NCBI RefSeq assembly: GCF_904849725.1
Contig: NC_058522.1
Span: 230,863,084 to 230,927,083 of the forward strand
DNA from: Hordeum vulgare subsp. vulgare
Taxonomy: Eukaryota > Streptophyta > Magnoliopsida > Poales > Poaceae
Length of the DNA stretch: 64,000 nt
Direction of reading: 5' to 3'
Of the stretch, positions 10,777-21,770 are shown one piece after another; the stretch's first letter is position 1; the number at the start of each line of letters is the position of its first letter. Both the position numbers and the translations under genes were made by a program. Under the pieces are notes generated by a model, which had not been told where the DNA came from, did not search any database, and saw only the letters and a list, made by a program, of their open reading frames with translations.

Positions 10777-11866
10777 TACCTATTTAGTTCTCGACACCGT
10801 ACTACAATGTCCTGAAATTTAGGGCCTGCTTGGTTTTGTATGAATGTTTTTACATAGAAATAGGAAAGCACGTGATTGAAGTATGCACAAATAAATCCTT
10901 AGGAAAATTCAATTCTACGAACAAATGATCACCATAGAAGAAAAATAATCCTGGTGATTCGAATCATTCAAAAATCCTCTGAATTGAAGGAAGATCAAAA
11001 TATGGTCATAAACCTGTACTCCGTGGTGGTACGTTGGGATTTGTGAGAGCAGGGTGATGGTGGTGCCACCTTTTCCCTCCCTTTTTTCGTTTGCTCCTTT
11101 GTACAGTACTAGTCTTTTCTAATGATTTGGATTTGGAGGGAAAGTTGGTCCAAAGTGGACGGGGAGAGGGCGTGGGGCCTCGCTGGGAGTGACGGACGGA
11201 TGGATGTACACAAAGAGCGAGCGGCCTCCACTGCCTTTTCCTCTTTGCGCCAAGCGCAGCAAAATGCCTCGGAAAGTCCCACGCACATGTGCACCCAAAA
11301 TTTCGAAATCTTCTTTTACCGTGTTTCTTTTGGGGCCAAAGACCTCACCTACGTGTAACTTTGACGAATTTAAGCACGTACAACTCCTGATGTGTTCGTG
11401 TGCATCTTGCGTAGGAGGCTATTCGTATGAAATTCGAGGGAAAAGTTGGTGGAATATGGAACGCAGCAACCGAACAACCATTAATTTCTGGCGTGCTTTT
11501 CACATGGGGCTGGACTGGATGCATCGGTGGAGTGGTGTGTTTTCTGGTGTGAAACAAGGGGGGATGTGGAGCCATGGGAGACACTGCAGGTGGAGGGTGT
11601 CAGAGTGGGGAGCATCAATGCTGCTCGGACAGCTCATCCCAACACCACCAGCGCCTCACTCTCTCTCTCTCCCTCCACAAATTAGCTGTCAAAAACAATC
11701 CCCCCAACCCAATCCAAGTGAGCGTACCTAAACTATGCCGTGATAGAAAAGCAGATCGCAAAGAATGTCTTTTATCTGCTCACAACATGGCAAAATTTAA
11801 AAAGCATGGAGAATAAACATATGTTGAAAAATCAAATGATGCGGCGAGTAAACAAGCAGGGCGCAA

Positions 11867-11888
11867 GGGTGGGTGGGTGGGTGGGTGG
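11867..11888 (+). other. G-quadruplex-type GGGT repeat
   Basis: Five tandem GGGT units followed by GG. Four or more G3 runs with one-base loops meet the usual G4 pattern. Confidence 0.75.
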
Positions 11889-12689
11889 AAAAGGCGTCTC
11901 CTGCAAGTCAACTCAAGCCTGGCCCACACTCTCATTGCATTATTAAAGAATAATACTGTATATACTAATAAACAAACTAGAGCCTTGCAATTCCATATTG
12001 GGTCCAAAAAGAAGGGAAACCTCAGCGTTTCATGGTGTCAGCTTGGTGCCTCTGCCATGATTGAAATAAGATGAAGATGGTTAGACAAAAGAAAGAAAAA
12101 AGGTGATCGTCCACCCACACCCTTACACCCCTTCGTGGATTATGATGCAACGGCGTCATACAAGGCATGCACTATATACGCGGTGAGACCATCTTCAGAA
12201 TGTGTATATATTTGAATGTCTATATGTTGATATAGACAATAGTTCATAAAAATTCTCTCATATATGCATTCAATTTTATATCAGGATGTTCATATACACA
12301 ATGTTTATATTCTCCATGCTATATTTTAATATATCTTGTAACTGCCAATTCAACTACCATTTTAATAATAATTCAAACGATGTATAATTGCAGTGTCCTT
12401 AACTGGATTTATATATCTCTAAATAAGTAGCACTACCAACATCTCTAATCACAACATCTCGTCATAAACCATTATCTCCTTTCATTTGCACACAAATGAC
12501 AAGTATGATATGATAGAGGCATTCAGTAGCAGCAAAAAATTTAGTACTCCAATGTAACAAAATTATCTCTCTCACTTTTATATATCAGCAGTGTGATAGG
12601 TATATTTAATGTGCATGTATTTGGTAATTTAAAATTTGTAATCCGTCTTCTATCTTATTTTTAGGAGAGACATTTTGTCATCAGAGTCT

Positions 12690-13115
12690 TGTATTCAATA
12701 TATACTCGTCCGTCCTCGAGGCTCAGTAATACATTCATCATATTCCGCATCAATCCATGTTTTCCTTTTAACATGGTATGAGCCTAACCGGTCCAAACCA
12801 TGGCCGCCACCGCGGCTTCGGCTCCACACCGATCCTAGGGTGGTCGGCCTTCATGACAGCCGACGGGGGCTTCGTCGCCTTTACCTAGGGTTCGTCCGCG
12901 GTCGTGTTGTCAGCTGCCTTTTCCTGAGCCCTTGCTTCGGATTTTCTCCTCTCTCGTTGGTCACTTTGATCGATGTTTTATTTTGTTTTTTTCATCTAAG
13001 ATCGGTTTGCATCGTCCGTCGCCATCGTCGACCATCACGCCTCAAGTACGATATCAGCGTGACCCGGCCTTTACATTTGCTCTCTCACCAGCCGGGAGTA
13101 CGAAATAGATAGCAA
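12690..13115 (+). mobile_element. Possible Copia 5' remnant (LTR end, PBS-like site, gag start)
   Basis: TGGTATGAGCC near 12776 resembles the initiator-Met tRNA primer site TGGTATCAGAGC. It is followed by ATGGCCGCCACCGCGG, the style of a Copia gag start. No further gag homology is readable, so this would be a short truncated copy. Confidence 0.35.
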
Positions 13116-13259
13116 TTTACATCTAGCATAATCTGTTGAACAATCTCATTTTACTTATACACAAGAAACAACAAAAGGTTGTGTAAACGCTTAAACCAAT
13201 AAGCCGATCCTTCATCTATTTCGTCACATGTATTACCTTCATCCTTAAAAGCATGTCTT

Positions 13260-13356
13260 AAATTATTCTAGATATGAATGTATGTAGACACGTTTTAGTG
13301 TTAGATACATACGTAGTTAGACAAATCTAAGACAACCTTTTTGGTATGGAGGGGTA
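13260..13356 (+). mobile_element. Stowaway-like MITE end fragment
   Basis: The stretch with TTAGACAAATCTAAGACAA followed by a GGAGGGGTAGTA end matches the common Triticeae Stowaway/Mariner 3' end (canonical GGAGGGAGTA). The partner end is missing. Confidence 0.5.
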
Positions 13357-13686
13357 GTATTTTTCATGCACACAGAAACACATGCAGAATTAATATTAAT
13401 AGACAGCAAGCAACCAATGTAGGAATCCATTATGCAAATCCAAGTGAGTGAACAAAAAACATCCATGTACCGAAAGCAAGTGATGCCAAGTAGAAGCATG
13501 CTCGCATGAATTGAGGGAGTGGTATTTTTCATGCACACAGAAAGACATGTAGAATTAGTGTAAATAGATAGCTAGCAACCAATGTAGGAATCCGTTATGG
13601 AAATCTAAGTGAGTGAACAAAAAGCATTCATGTACCGAAAACAAGTGATACCAAGAAGAAGCATTCTCGCATGAACCTCAATTCAT
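13357..13686 (+). repeat. 165-bp direct duplication
   Basis: GTATTTTTCATGCACACAGA occurs at 13357 and 13522, and the two copies stay alignable to about 13521 and 13686. The repeat directly abuts the Stowaway-like end, and the second copy is preceded by another GAGGGAGTGG. Confidence 0.85.
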
Positions 13687-13960
13687 GCAAAGACCACCGA
13701 ATTAGGTTATGGACTTTAATTTTTCTAAAGCATCTAACATGACTGCTCTGAAATCTTCTTAATTACGTTACAGTCTACAGTGATCAAATTAGTGTTAAGT
13801 TGTACACACTGTAACGTTCTAACGTTGTGTTGTAGTCTCTCCTACTTTGTAGGATCTGAAGTGTTTGTGGCCTGCGTGCCACACTTGTAGGAGCACCTGA
13901 GGATATATATTGTTGTACTTGGTAATTGATTGAACCAAGGAAGGAAATATTCAATCCAAC

Positions 13961-13970
13961 TTGGTATCAG
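13961..13970 (+). other. Primer binding site (tRNA-iMet type)
   Basis: TTGGTATCAG lies immediately after an LTR end (..AATCCA). It matches the start of the usual Copia TGGTATCAGAGC site. Confidence 0.7.
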
Positions 13971-13985
13971 CTTCCAGGCTCATTC

Positions 13986-15050
13986 ATGGCCACACCCGAC
14001 TCTTCTCCCTCCGCCTCCACCGCCACGAGCTCCGCCACTTCATCGGGCTCCTTTTCCTCCCCGACGACGCCTGCTGCGTTCTCGAACTCCTCCTCCTCCG
14101 TTGCATCTTCTCCGCCGTTCGTCTTGGGCAACACCTCCTCCCTTCCCGGCGGCTTCACCGCCCCCTCGGGCTCCCAGTTCGCCCCTCTCTTCTCCTTCGG
14201 TGCCCTCGTTCTTCCTAATGTCCCTACCCCTACGCCGCGTCTCCCGATCTACAGCGACCACATCACCAATCACATTAAGTTCCTCCTCAACACCGCAGAT
14301 CACAACTACCACAAATTGAAGACCTTCTTCCTCATGGTTCTTACCTCATTGAGCATCCACCCCCTCCCAATGCAACCGCTGCCTATCTCGAGTTGTACGC
14401 TCACGTTGTCCTGTGGATCTACGCCACCCTCTTCGATACGATGTGTGATCACGTCGGCGGCGCCACCACCACCTTCGCTCTCTGGCACAAGATCAAGGAC
14501 TTCTTCCTTGCCAATCGCGCCGCTCGTTACATGATTCTCAACCGCCAGTATCGCAACCTCAAGCAAGGTGATCTTTCCATCTCTGAATACGCGCGCCGCA
14601 TGAAACTCCTCACCGATGGCTTGGCTGACATCGATCACGTCGTCACTGAGGTGGATCTCACCACCCAGTTTCTCCATGGCCTCGACAAGCGCCTTGATAC
14701 CATCCGTGTCGTCCTCGGTGATCAGGGCCTCCCCTTCGACACTGTCCTCTCCAGGGTCACCCTCGCCGAGGAGTCCCAAGAGCAGCGCGCGACCGAGGAG
14801 AGCGCATCGGCCTTTGCTGTGACTGGTGGTGGCAGCTCCACCACGGGCGGTCGCGCCGCCAACGATCGGGCCAACGACAGCAACGACGGTGACCTCGGTA
14901 GCCGCGGCGCTCCTCATCCACCACCCCTGCCCCCTGGTCGCGGTCGTGGTGACCGCGGTGGCCGTGGCCGTGGCCGCGGCCGTGGCGACAACTCCGGGCG
15001 CCACCCGCCCCCTCCTGTAGCGCCTTTCACCGGCTACTTCGCCCCTACGG
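13986..15050 (+). pseudogene. Copia gag, frameshifted
   Basis: The ATG at 13986 opens a Ser/Pro-rich N-terminus. After about 14335 the coding signal moves to another frame (14393-15050). There it shows a UBN2-type Copia gag core with YMILNRQYRNLKQGDLSISE and MKLLTDGLADI. An Arg/Gly-rich tail follows (GRGRGDRGGRGRGRGRGD), which could bind RNA. No CCHC zinc knuckle is seen. Gag would package element RNA in cytoplasmic particles. The frameshift prevents a normal product. Confidence 0.7.
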
Positions 15051-15051
15051 T

Positions 15052-15705
15052 ATGGCACTGCCGCACCCATGCCCCGGCTGGGTCCCTCCCAATGTTGCTG
15101 GCGTGCTTGGACCGCGCCCCGGGTCCCATGGGCAGGCCTACCCCGTGCTCCAGTCGCCCCCAGCTCCATTTTATCCACCTCCACCACCGTCTTTGGAGCA
15201 CGCCGCCATGCTCAACGCTGCCTACAGCAGCGGCGGCTTCCTTCCCCAGCCTGCGCCCGAGTGGTACGTCGACAGCGGTGCATCCTCTCACGTGACATTC
15301 AATCCAGGTAACATTACCAAGTCTAGTTATTCTTTAAAGCATGCTCCTTCTAGCATACTTGTCGGCAATGGGCACCACCTACCTGTCACCGCCTCCGGCC
15401 CCACCACCCTCCGCCCTTACGATTTTCGCCTCACTGATATGCTAGTTTCCCCTACTGTCGTCACTAGTCTCATTTCCGTTCATCGTTTTACTAGACACAA
15501 CTCTTGTTCAATTGAGTTTTACCCTTGTGGTTTTCTTGTGAAGGATCTTCGCACTCGGAGGGTTCTCATGATCTCCGTTAGCCATGGCAATCTCTACCCT
15601 TCTTCGGCAATAAACGAGCTTCACCGTCCGCCTTCACCATCTCCACGGCGGATCTGTGGCATCGCCGGCCCGGACATCCCGGAGCGCACTCCTTGTCTAC
15701 CTTAG
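15052..15705 (+). pseudogene. Copia protease and pre-integrase region
   Basis: A second frame change brings in WYVDSGASSHVT, the catalytic Asp motif of the Copia aspartic protease. A pre-integrase region follows, with conserved spacing to LISVHRFT. The protease cleaves the gag-pol polyprotein in the virus-like particle. This frame stops at 15705, and integrase continues in another frame. Confidence 0.75.
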
Positions 15706-16748
15706 CCAAAGATTTTCTTAGCCCATGTAATAAGGCAGCTCACTCCCATTGTAGTGCCTGCCAATTAGGCCGCCAGCCGTGCCTTCCACTCTCATCCTCA
15801 TTTAGCAAAACTTTTGCACCGTTTGATTTAATACATTGTGACTTGTGGACATCTCCACTTGTAAGCTTTTCTGGCTACCAGTACTATCTTATTGTGCTCG
15901 GTGATTTTACTCACTACTCGTGGTCCTTCCCCATGCGCAACAAATCCGACATATCTACCATATTACAATGCTTTTTCACCTTTGTCCACACCCAATACAA
16001 TGTCGTAATCAAAGCCATGCAATGTGATAATGGTGGTGAATTCATTAACGCGTCTCTTCGCGCCTTCTTCTCCTCCAATGGCATCACCTACCGCTTCTCC
16101 TGCCCGCACACTTCTCCTCAAAACGGAAGAACGGAACGCCTCATCCATACCACCAATGATATCGTGCGCATTGTTCTCCTCCAGGCCAACCTCACTCCAC
16201 CGTTCTGGGTCGAGGCTCTCCACACGTCCACTTACCTCCTCAACCGGCGACCATCTCGTGACATCGCAGACAACACACCATATTATCTACTCCACGGCGT
16301 CCATCCATCCTATGATCACATGCGTGTCTTCGGCTGCCTATGTTTCCCCAACACCTCCGCTGCGATGGAGCACAAACTCTCCCCTCGTTCCTCTAAGTTC
16401 ATTTTCTTAGGCTATCCTCTCGAGCACAAGGGTTACCGATGCTACGACTTGCAAACCCGGCGCGTGATCGTCTCTCGACATGTCATCTTCGACGAACACA
16501 TCTTTCCCTACACCCCGCTCACACCACTGCCACAGCCTACCCCAGCCACACCGGATCCGCCCCGATCTGCCCCGTATCTCTCGGATCACCCGCCCGCGTC
16601 GCCTCTGTACTGGCCCCACCACCCACAATCGCTTGCACCCTCTCCCTCCCCTGAATGCAACCAATCCTCGCCCGGCCCCACCCCTCCTACCCCCGCGCAC
16701 TACCCAGCCCGGATCCCGTGGCGAATCCGCCTCGCCCGCCGCGCCTAA
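15693..16748 (+). pseudogene. Copia integrase, truncated pol
   Basis: Integrase core: a zinc-binding tail HSHCSACQLG, then catalytic Asp in LIHCDLWTSP, Asp in QCDNGGEF and Glu in SPQNGRTERL. Conserved Copia landmarks FWVEALHTSTYLLNRRPS, VFGCLCF and KFIFLGYP follow. The frame ends in a Pro-rich linker at 16748, before RT. RT and RNase H are missing because Tat-1 inserted at 16848. All three DDE residues are present, but gag and protease are in other frames, so the element is dead. Confidence 0.85.
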
Positions 16749-16848
16749 CTCCCCGCCCACTCCTCGCTCGCGATCCACCTCGCCTTCCGCGCCCGTCGGC
16801 TCCCCGGATCCCACGCCTGACTCATCCGGGTTTTCGTGGGAATAAACC

Positions 16849-17408
16849 TGACAGTAGAGGTGTAGGGTATGAATGGAGAGGGCAGAGTCGTAGCTACGGC
16901 AAGATTGTACGCAAGATGTATGAGTTCAGGCCCCTCTCTTGGACGTAACAGCCCTACGTCTCAGGTGCTTAGGAGCTCTTGCAGGGTGGTTTTGTGTAAT
17001 GTAGGGGTGCGAACCCTTGTGCCAGAGGGGAGGGGTGGCTTATATAGAGTGCGCCACCTCTCATCAATACCTCAACATCTAAGGGCTCGATTAATATGAG
17101 TTAAAGATATACGTTACTTATAACGTTAGTGGGTAATAAATGCTACTAAAGACCATTGGTGGAACGTGTGTACGTTGGCCGTCGTGTGCGACTTGTAATC
17201 TTCAGTACAGACTGGAATCCTTCCGAGTGCATTTGGGTTGTCGAGTGGATGTAAATTTAATCTGAGTGTCTTCGTACTGAGTGACTTTTAGGTATCATTT
17301 TCATCCAGTCGGAGTCTTCTGTCTGGCCCTTGGCCTAATAATGAGGTGCCCTTGGGTAGGACATTTAGGTAAGTAATGTGACCCTACCCTAGGTACGTAT
17401 CTCCATCA
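16849..17408 (-). repeat. 3' LTR of Tat-1
   Basis: 560 bp, reading on the minus strand TGATGGAGATACG ... CTCTACTGTCA, with TG..CA ends. The purine-rich CCCATTCGGGGGCTAA on the minus strand (17409-17424) is the polypurine tract. No second copy is in the window, so the limits rest on TG/CA, the PPT and the break in the host Copia. Confidence 0.7.
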
Positions 17409-17424
17409 TTAGCCCCCGAATGGG
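17409..17424 (-). other. Polypurine tract of Tat-1
   Basis: Minus-strand CCCATTCGGGGGCTAA abuts the LTR start TGATGGAG. It is the expected primer for plus-strand synthesis. Confidence 0.55.
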
Positions 17425-17827
17425 TCGGGGTTCGAGTGAGGAAGGGGTCGACGTGAGTTCTTGTCGAGTCGTTCTGATCTTGGTCCTTTTCGTGAGATTG
17501 ACAAAAATTCGGGTCGACTGAAATCTTCATCATTTGCCTTGATCGATTCTGTTCTGAAGTTCGCGCGAGTGGTTTCAGATGCTTGGGCTTACTCCGAGTG
17601 ACTACTCGGATCTTTTGATATGACTGATCACTGCGACAGGTCCGGATCTTCCGGGATTCGAAATTTCGGTTTCCGCACGTTTCGCGGTGATGATGCAACT
17701 GTCAGGCAAGTTGAGCAACGACGCCTCGATTATTGCGCCGTCATCATCGCCACGCGTCACGTCTCCACTGATAGCGGGATACATTGAGATCTGGAGGTCC
17801 CACCAGTCGTTGACTCAGTCGGTTGCT

Positions 17828-17836
17828 TATATAAAT
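17828..17836 (+). promoter_or_regulatory. TATA box of the Tat-1 antisense ORF
   Basis: TATATAAAT lies about 100 bp upstream of the ATG at 17938, on the strand opposite to gag-pol. An ACGCGTCACGTC segment lies about 80 bp further upstream. This points to an independent promoter for the antisense gene. Confidence 0.5.
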
Positions 17837-17937
17837 GCAACTGTGGCTAGGGTTACGGTTGCGCCTTGATCTTTTCTTGCACTTCTTCCTCCTTAGCCTC
17901 GCTAGCCTTGCTCAATCTTCTCCTCGCCGCCACAACC

Positions 17938-20900
17938 ATGACGAAATGCAAGACCTCCAAGCTCGAGCGCGCCAATAAGGGCGGCAAGGCGAAAAAAGCC
18001 GGTCGGACCGCATTGCCGCCAGGGTGGATACAGGGGGATTTTCTCCCTTTCAATGTGACGAGGGAAGATGTTTTGGATCTCGTGGAACACTGGATGGTGG
18101 CGTAGAAATCATGGAGACTGCCAGAGGGGGAACTTGAACCAGCACCTCGCGAGGGGGAACGGGTCCTCCTCACCACTCATGTCGAGCGAGGTTTTTCTCT
18201 TCCTCCACATCCTTTCTCTCGTGGTTTCCTCTTCTATTTCGGAATTCAACTCCATCATCTCCCTCCCAACACTGTCGCATACCTCTCTGCATTCATCAGC
18301 TTGTGTGAGTGCTTCTTGGACTGCCCTCCTCATTGGGGTTTGTTCAAGAAAATATTTACTGCTCGGTCTTAGACAGTGAAGAAAGCGAATCCTGGGGACA
18401 CCCGGACCAACGTTATCCAGTTGTGCGGTGGCCTGGGAATTCAGAAGAGGAATAGGAGTACTTATCCTCCGATGACTCTCCCTGAATCGTTAGGAAGTGG
18501 CAGGCGTCATGGTTCTACTGCAATGATATTGCCTCCCCAAACATGTCGACTGGCCTTCCCCCCTTTACCTTAGATCGTCCGACTGCCCCTAGGATATTGA
18601 CCATATTCGAGGATGAAAAGGTAGAAGTGAAGATGATGGCGGGTGAAGTGATCAACTTGGTCAGAAACGGGCTGACTGGTTTGGATCTGTTGGAGACGTT
18701 TCTTAATCGCCGCATCCAACCTCTACAGGCAAGGAACCATGCCATGTGGCATTACACTGGTTCTGAAGACTCCACTCGGTCGCACCCAGAGGAAATCGAT
18801 GAGGAGACAGTAAGCCAGTGGATAAGAAGCATCATTGGTCCTTGCGACAACCCCGTGGGATCTAGACGAGTCACACCCTATTCTGCTGAGAAAAAACCGC
18901 GGAAGCTGGTATGTTGCATCTTTCCGATTGTATTTATGCATTCGTCGAGTGACTTTGTATTCATCCGACTGACTCTGTTACCTTTGAGCTTTGCAGGAAT
19001 GGACCAACCTGCACTCTCCTGTGCCCAACGGAGATCAGTTCGACCTTCGAGGAGAAAGTGAAGGTGGGAGTGTTGATATTGAATATGTAGATGACAGCGA
19101 AGAGAGCGAAGACGCTTCAGAAGACAGTGAGGAACAAGAACAATCTCCTCCACGCCGAGAACCACGAACCAAGTAACGCGATGACCCATCAGTTGCACCA
19201 AGTAAAACAGTCGCCTCTAGCAGCAGAAGCATGAAGTAGGACCGAGCTGTCGCGCCTGACTCCGTGGAGAAGGCCGCAAAACAGTCGAAGCCTGATGTGC
19301 CGAAACTCCGGAAGGCTTTACCGCGAATGAGAATCGTCGTACCGATTGCCTCAGTGTATGTGTTTTTCTTTTTTGTCTTGCCATGGTGTCTTTTCAAACT
19401 TCTATTAACTGAGTGCAATTTGTCAGTCCGTGCTGCTACCTCGATGTCGACTCCTGTCGAGACGAGAGATGACCGCATGGACCTGGACGCAGTGGATCAG
19501 CCTAAGCCTCAACCAGGTATGATCAACCTTAGCTTCACTCCATTTCACATATTAGATCATGGCTGATTTGACCATCACCATTTTAGCTTCGGGTGTCATT
19601 TTCTTGGATGACAATCTAGAGCCTCAACATACCGCTATGGAACACACTCCTGCTGAGCCATTTACAACTGCATTGGGGATGCCTGTGACGCATGTTTCGA
19701 CCGCTCCTCCAGTTGGTTCAGGTGCTATGGCGACAGCCCTTCCGACTGGATCAACTGTGGTGAGGACTGTGCATAGTGCTCCTCTAGTAACCCAAGCTAC
19801 CCCTGTCGTGATGCCCACTTCTTCATCAGTTGCATGCTCTATGCATCGCGTCCCAGAGGACCAGACTGGCGCTGCCAAAGAGGCAATGATCCAGGCCAAT
19901 CTGATGATGCAACGCACAAAGGAGGTTTTCGAGGCCAGCAAACTGGCGTATGACGCCAGCTTGACACTTGAAGCAAACATCTGAGTAAGTTGCACTGTAA
20001 GTTATTTTCTGATTGAGTCTTGTTTGTCAATCTGATTGGAATGTTGTCGATCTTGTCGATCTTGTTTTATTACTTTACACCCACTGGGGGTTTGCCATGT
20101 AGTAGGTAGTCTTTACTCCAGTGGGGGCATGCTTAGTGAACCCACTGGGTGTAGTCCCCGAGACTGCTGTTGAATGCTTGCATCATCAGGAGTTTGAAGT
20201 TGAGATGTATACTCTATTTGTCACTCGGTCAGGTCAGACCTGGTCGAGTGTTTTTGTCTTCCAGTGGGGGCACTCTCAGTGCACCCACTGGGTGTAGTCC
20301 CCGAGACCGTTATCGAGTGCTCGCTTCGGCAATGGTCTTATTGAGAATTAGTAAACACATGACTCGGGCAAACAGGTCTGGCCGATTAATTTTGTATCCA
20401 GTGGGGGCACGCTAAGTGCACCCACTGGGTGTAGTCCCCGAGACTAGTGTCGATCGTTTACGAAGGACAATACTCTGATGAACTTGGGTGGGTGCGGCGG
20501 GCCACTAAGTGTCGAATAACTTGTATTTCTCCACTCGGAAGTAGAAAAATAATAATGTCGAATGACTTGTATTTTTTCACTCGGAAGTAGAAAAATAATA
20601 TTGTCGAATGGCTTGTATTTTTTCACTTGAAAGTAGAAAAATAATTATGCCAATTCTAACTTATTTTTTCCCTCGGATGTTTTTCAGAAGGCGTGCGAGA
20701 TTGGGTCGCAGTACACTCAAATGGAATCTGAGAAGAACCAACTAAAGCTGGAATGTGATGCAATGAAAAAGGTGATGGAAGACAAGGATCTAGTCCTTGC
20801 CAAGCTGAAGGAGAAGTCTGAAGCTGATGAACTGAAGCTCGCGGACTTTGACAAGTTGATGGCAGAAAATGAAAAGATGAGGAAAGAAAGAGATGAATGG

Positions 20901-21488
20901 GCGAAGAAGCTTAACTCCATGGCAAAAAGGGGAAATGCCCTAGAAATTTTTGTAAAATATTTCCTGTCGAAGATGCTGGCGTCTCTCGTTGGTATGTTCC
21001 CTCTGCCGAGTGAGTCCTTACATTTTTCGTCGATTGACATGCAGCTTATGCTCCGTTTCTCTTCTTCCACAGAATTATGTCCTGACTTCGACAAAGAGAC
21101 CTTCGAGGTGGAGCCATACTTGGACCCCATCAAGTTTCCTGTTCCTGATGATTTGGCAGTAAGCATGTATCGCCTCAATTGCCGCCTCGTGAAAGTTCAA
21201 GAATACTTCACTCGAATGCGAGCTGCTGTAGGAGGAATCGACAAAGAGCTATGGCCTGAAGATACGTTCCTCATCGATCTGGAAGCTGTGATGGAGCGCT
21301 TGGGTCGGGTCCCGGAGAGAGTCCAAGCATGGAAGAAATCTGCTTCTCGGTGTGGAGCTGATGTCACTCTTTCTCTCGTTAGGGTCCACTGCAAGGAGGC
21401 GAGGGAGGAGAAACTGAAGATGCTCCAAGTAGCCAATACCAAGAAGCTCCATGGAGACTTTTATCAGTGCCGCAACTCGCATCGCTGA
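17938..21488 (+). pseudogene. Antisense ORF of Tat-1 (gypsy-type transposon family), decayed
   Basis: The ATG at 17938 starts a basic N-terminus (MTKCKTSKLERANKGGKAKK) that stops at 18103. The next segment in another frame carries the conserved core around GFLFYFGIQLHHLPPNTVAYL, matching FFGLQPHHLAPNAILHL in Tat-2. Further pieces are an acidic stretch (about 19060-19165) and a coiled coil with a C-terminal domain (20721-21488, with EPYLDPIKFPVPDD). The last part aligns by eye with the Tat-2 C-terminal exon. Introns are likely; the one before 20695 holds hairpin repeats. The family is known as 'putative gypsy type transposon' and its function is unknown. In-frame stops make this copy a pseudogene. 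Confidence 0.65.
20118..20443 (+). repeat. Three hairpin-forming repeats in an antisense-ORF intron
   Basis: Copies lie at 20118-20163, 20261-20306 and 20398-20443. Each has arms CCAGTGGG and CCCACTGG separated by about 15 bp, followed by GTGTAGTCCCCGAGA. A partial fourth lies near 20079-20090. Tat-2 has the same unit in the equivalent intron (37018-37175). Confidence 0.8.
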
Positions 21489-21770
21489 TGGAATCGGTCT
21501 CAATACCTTTGTCGAGCCAGCAAGTCCCGGAGGTCCTTGAAGAGAAAAGCTGTTGTTATTCCAAAAAACATTAATTTTGCCTCGGTATGCCGAGTGGTCG
21601 ATATATCGCTTAAACTTCGTTTGGGTGTTGATCCCGAGTACTTTATGGCTGCACGAATAAGCTTGATCCGTGCTGAGCTCTTTTGAATCTATCTGCGATT
21701 GATATTTGCAAGATTTGCTTGGTTTCTTTCGAGTGAATAGATTGCTATTCATTTGGAACAATGTTTTTTA

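Larger units (their letters stand above)
10391..12689. other. Intergenic DNA upstream of the TCP gene
   Basis: Contains no convincing gene; the open frames are short and lack family features. Around 10820 the sequence AGGGCCTGCTTGG resembles ends of grass Tourist/hAT-type MITEs, but no matching end was found. A CT-rich run lies near 11660. The stretch from about 12180 to 12660 is strongly A+T-rich, with tata-type dinucleotides and no identified element. Confidence 0.4.
13829..16848 (+). mobile_element. Copia retrotransposon, 5' half (LTR end to integrase)
   Basis: Order on the plus strand: end of a short 5' LTR (to about 13958), PBS TTGGTATCAG, gag, protease with DSGA, and integrase. The gag-protease-integrase order is diagnostic of Ty1/Copia. 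It is interrupted at 16848, after integrase and before RT, by the LTR of the minus-strand gypsy Tat-1. RT, RNase H and the 3' LTR would lie beyond Tat-1 and are not in this window. The left LTR boundary is uncertain. Confidence 0.75.

Noticed and set aside
12675..13112. 145-codon frame near the possible Copia remnant
   Set aside because: Starts at a non-ATG codon in A+T-rich DNA and shows no gag core. Kept only as a possible remnant.
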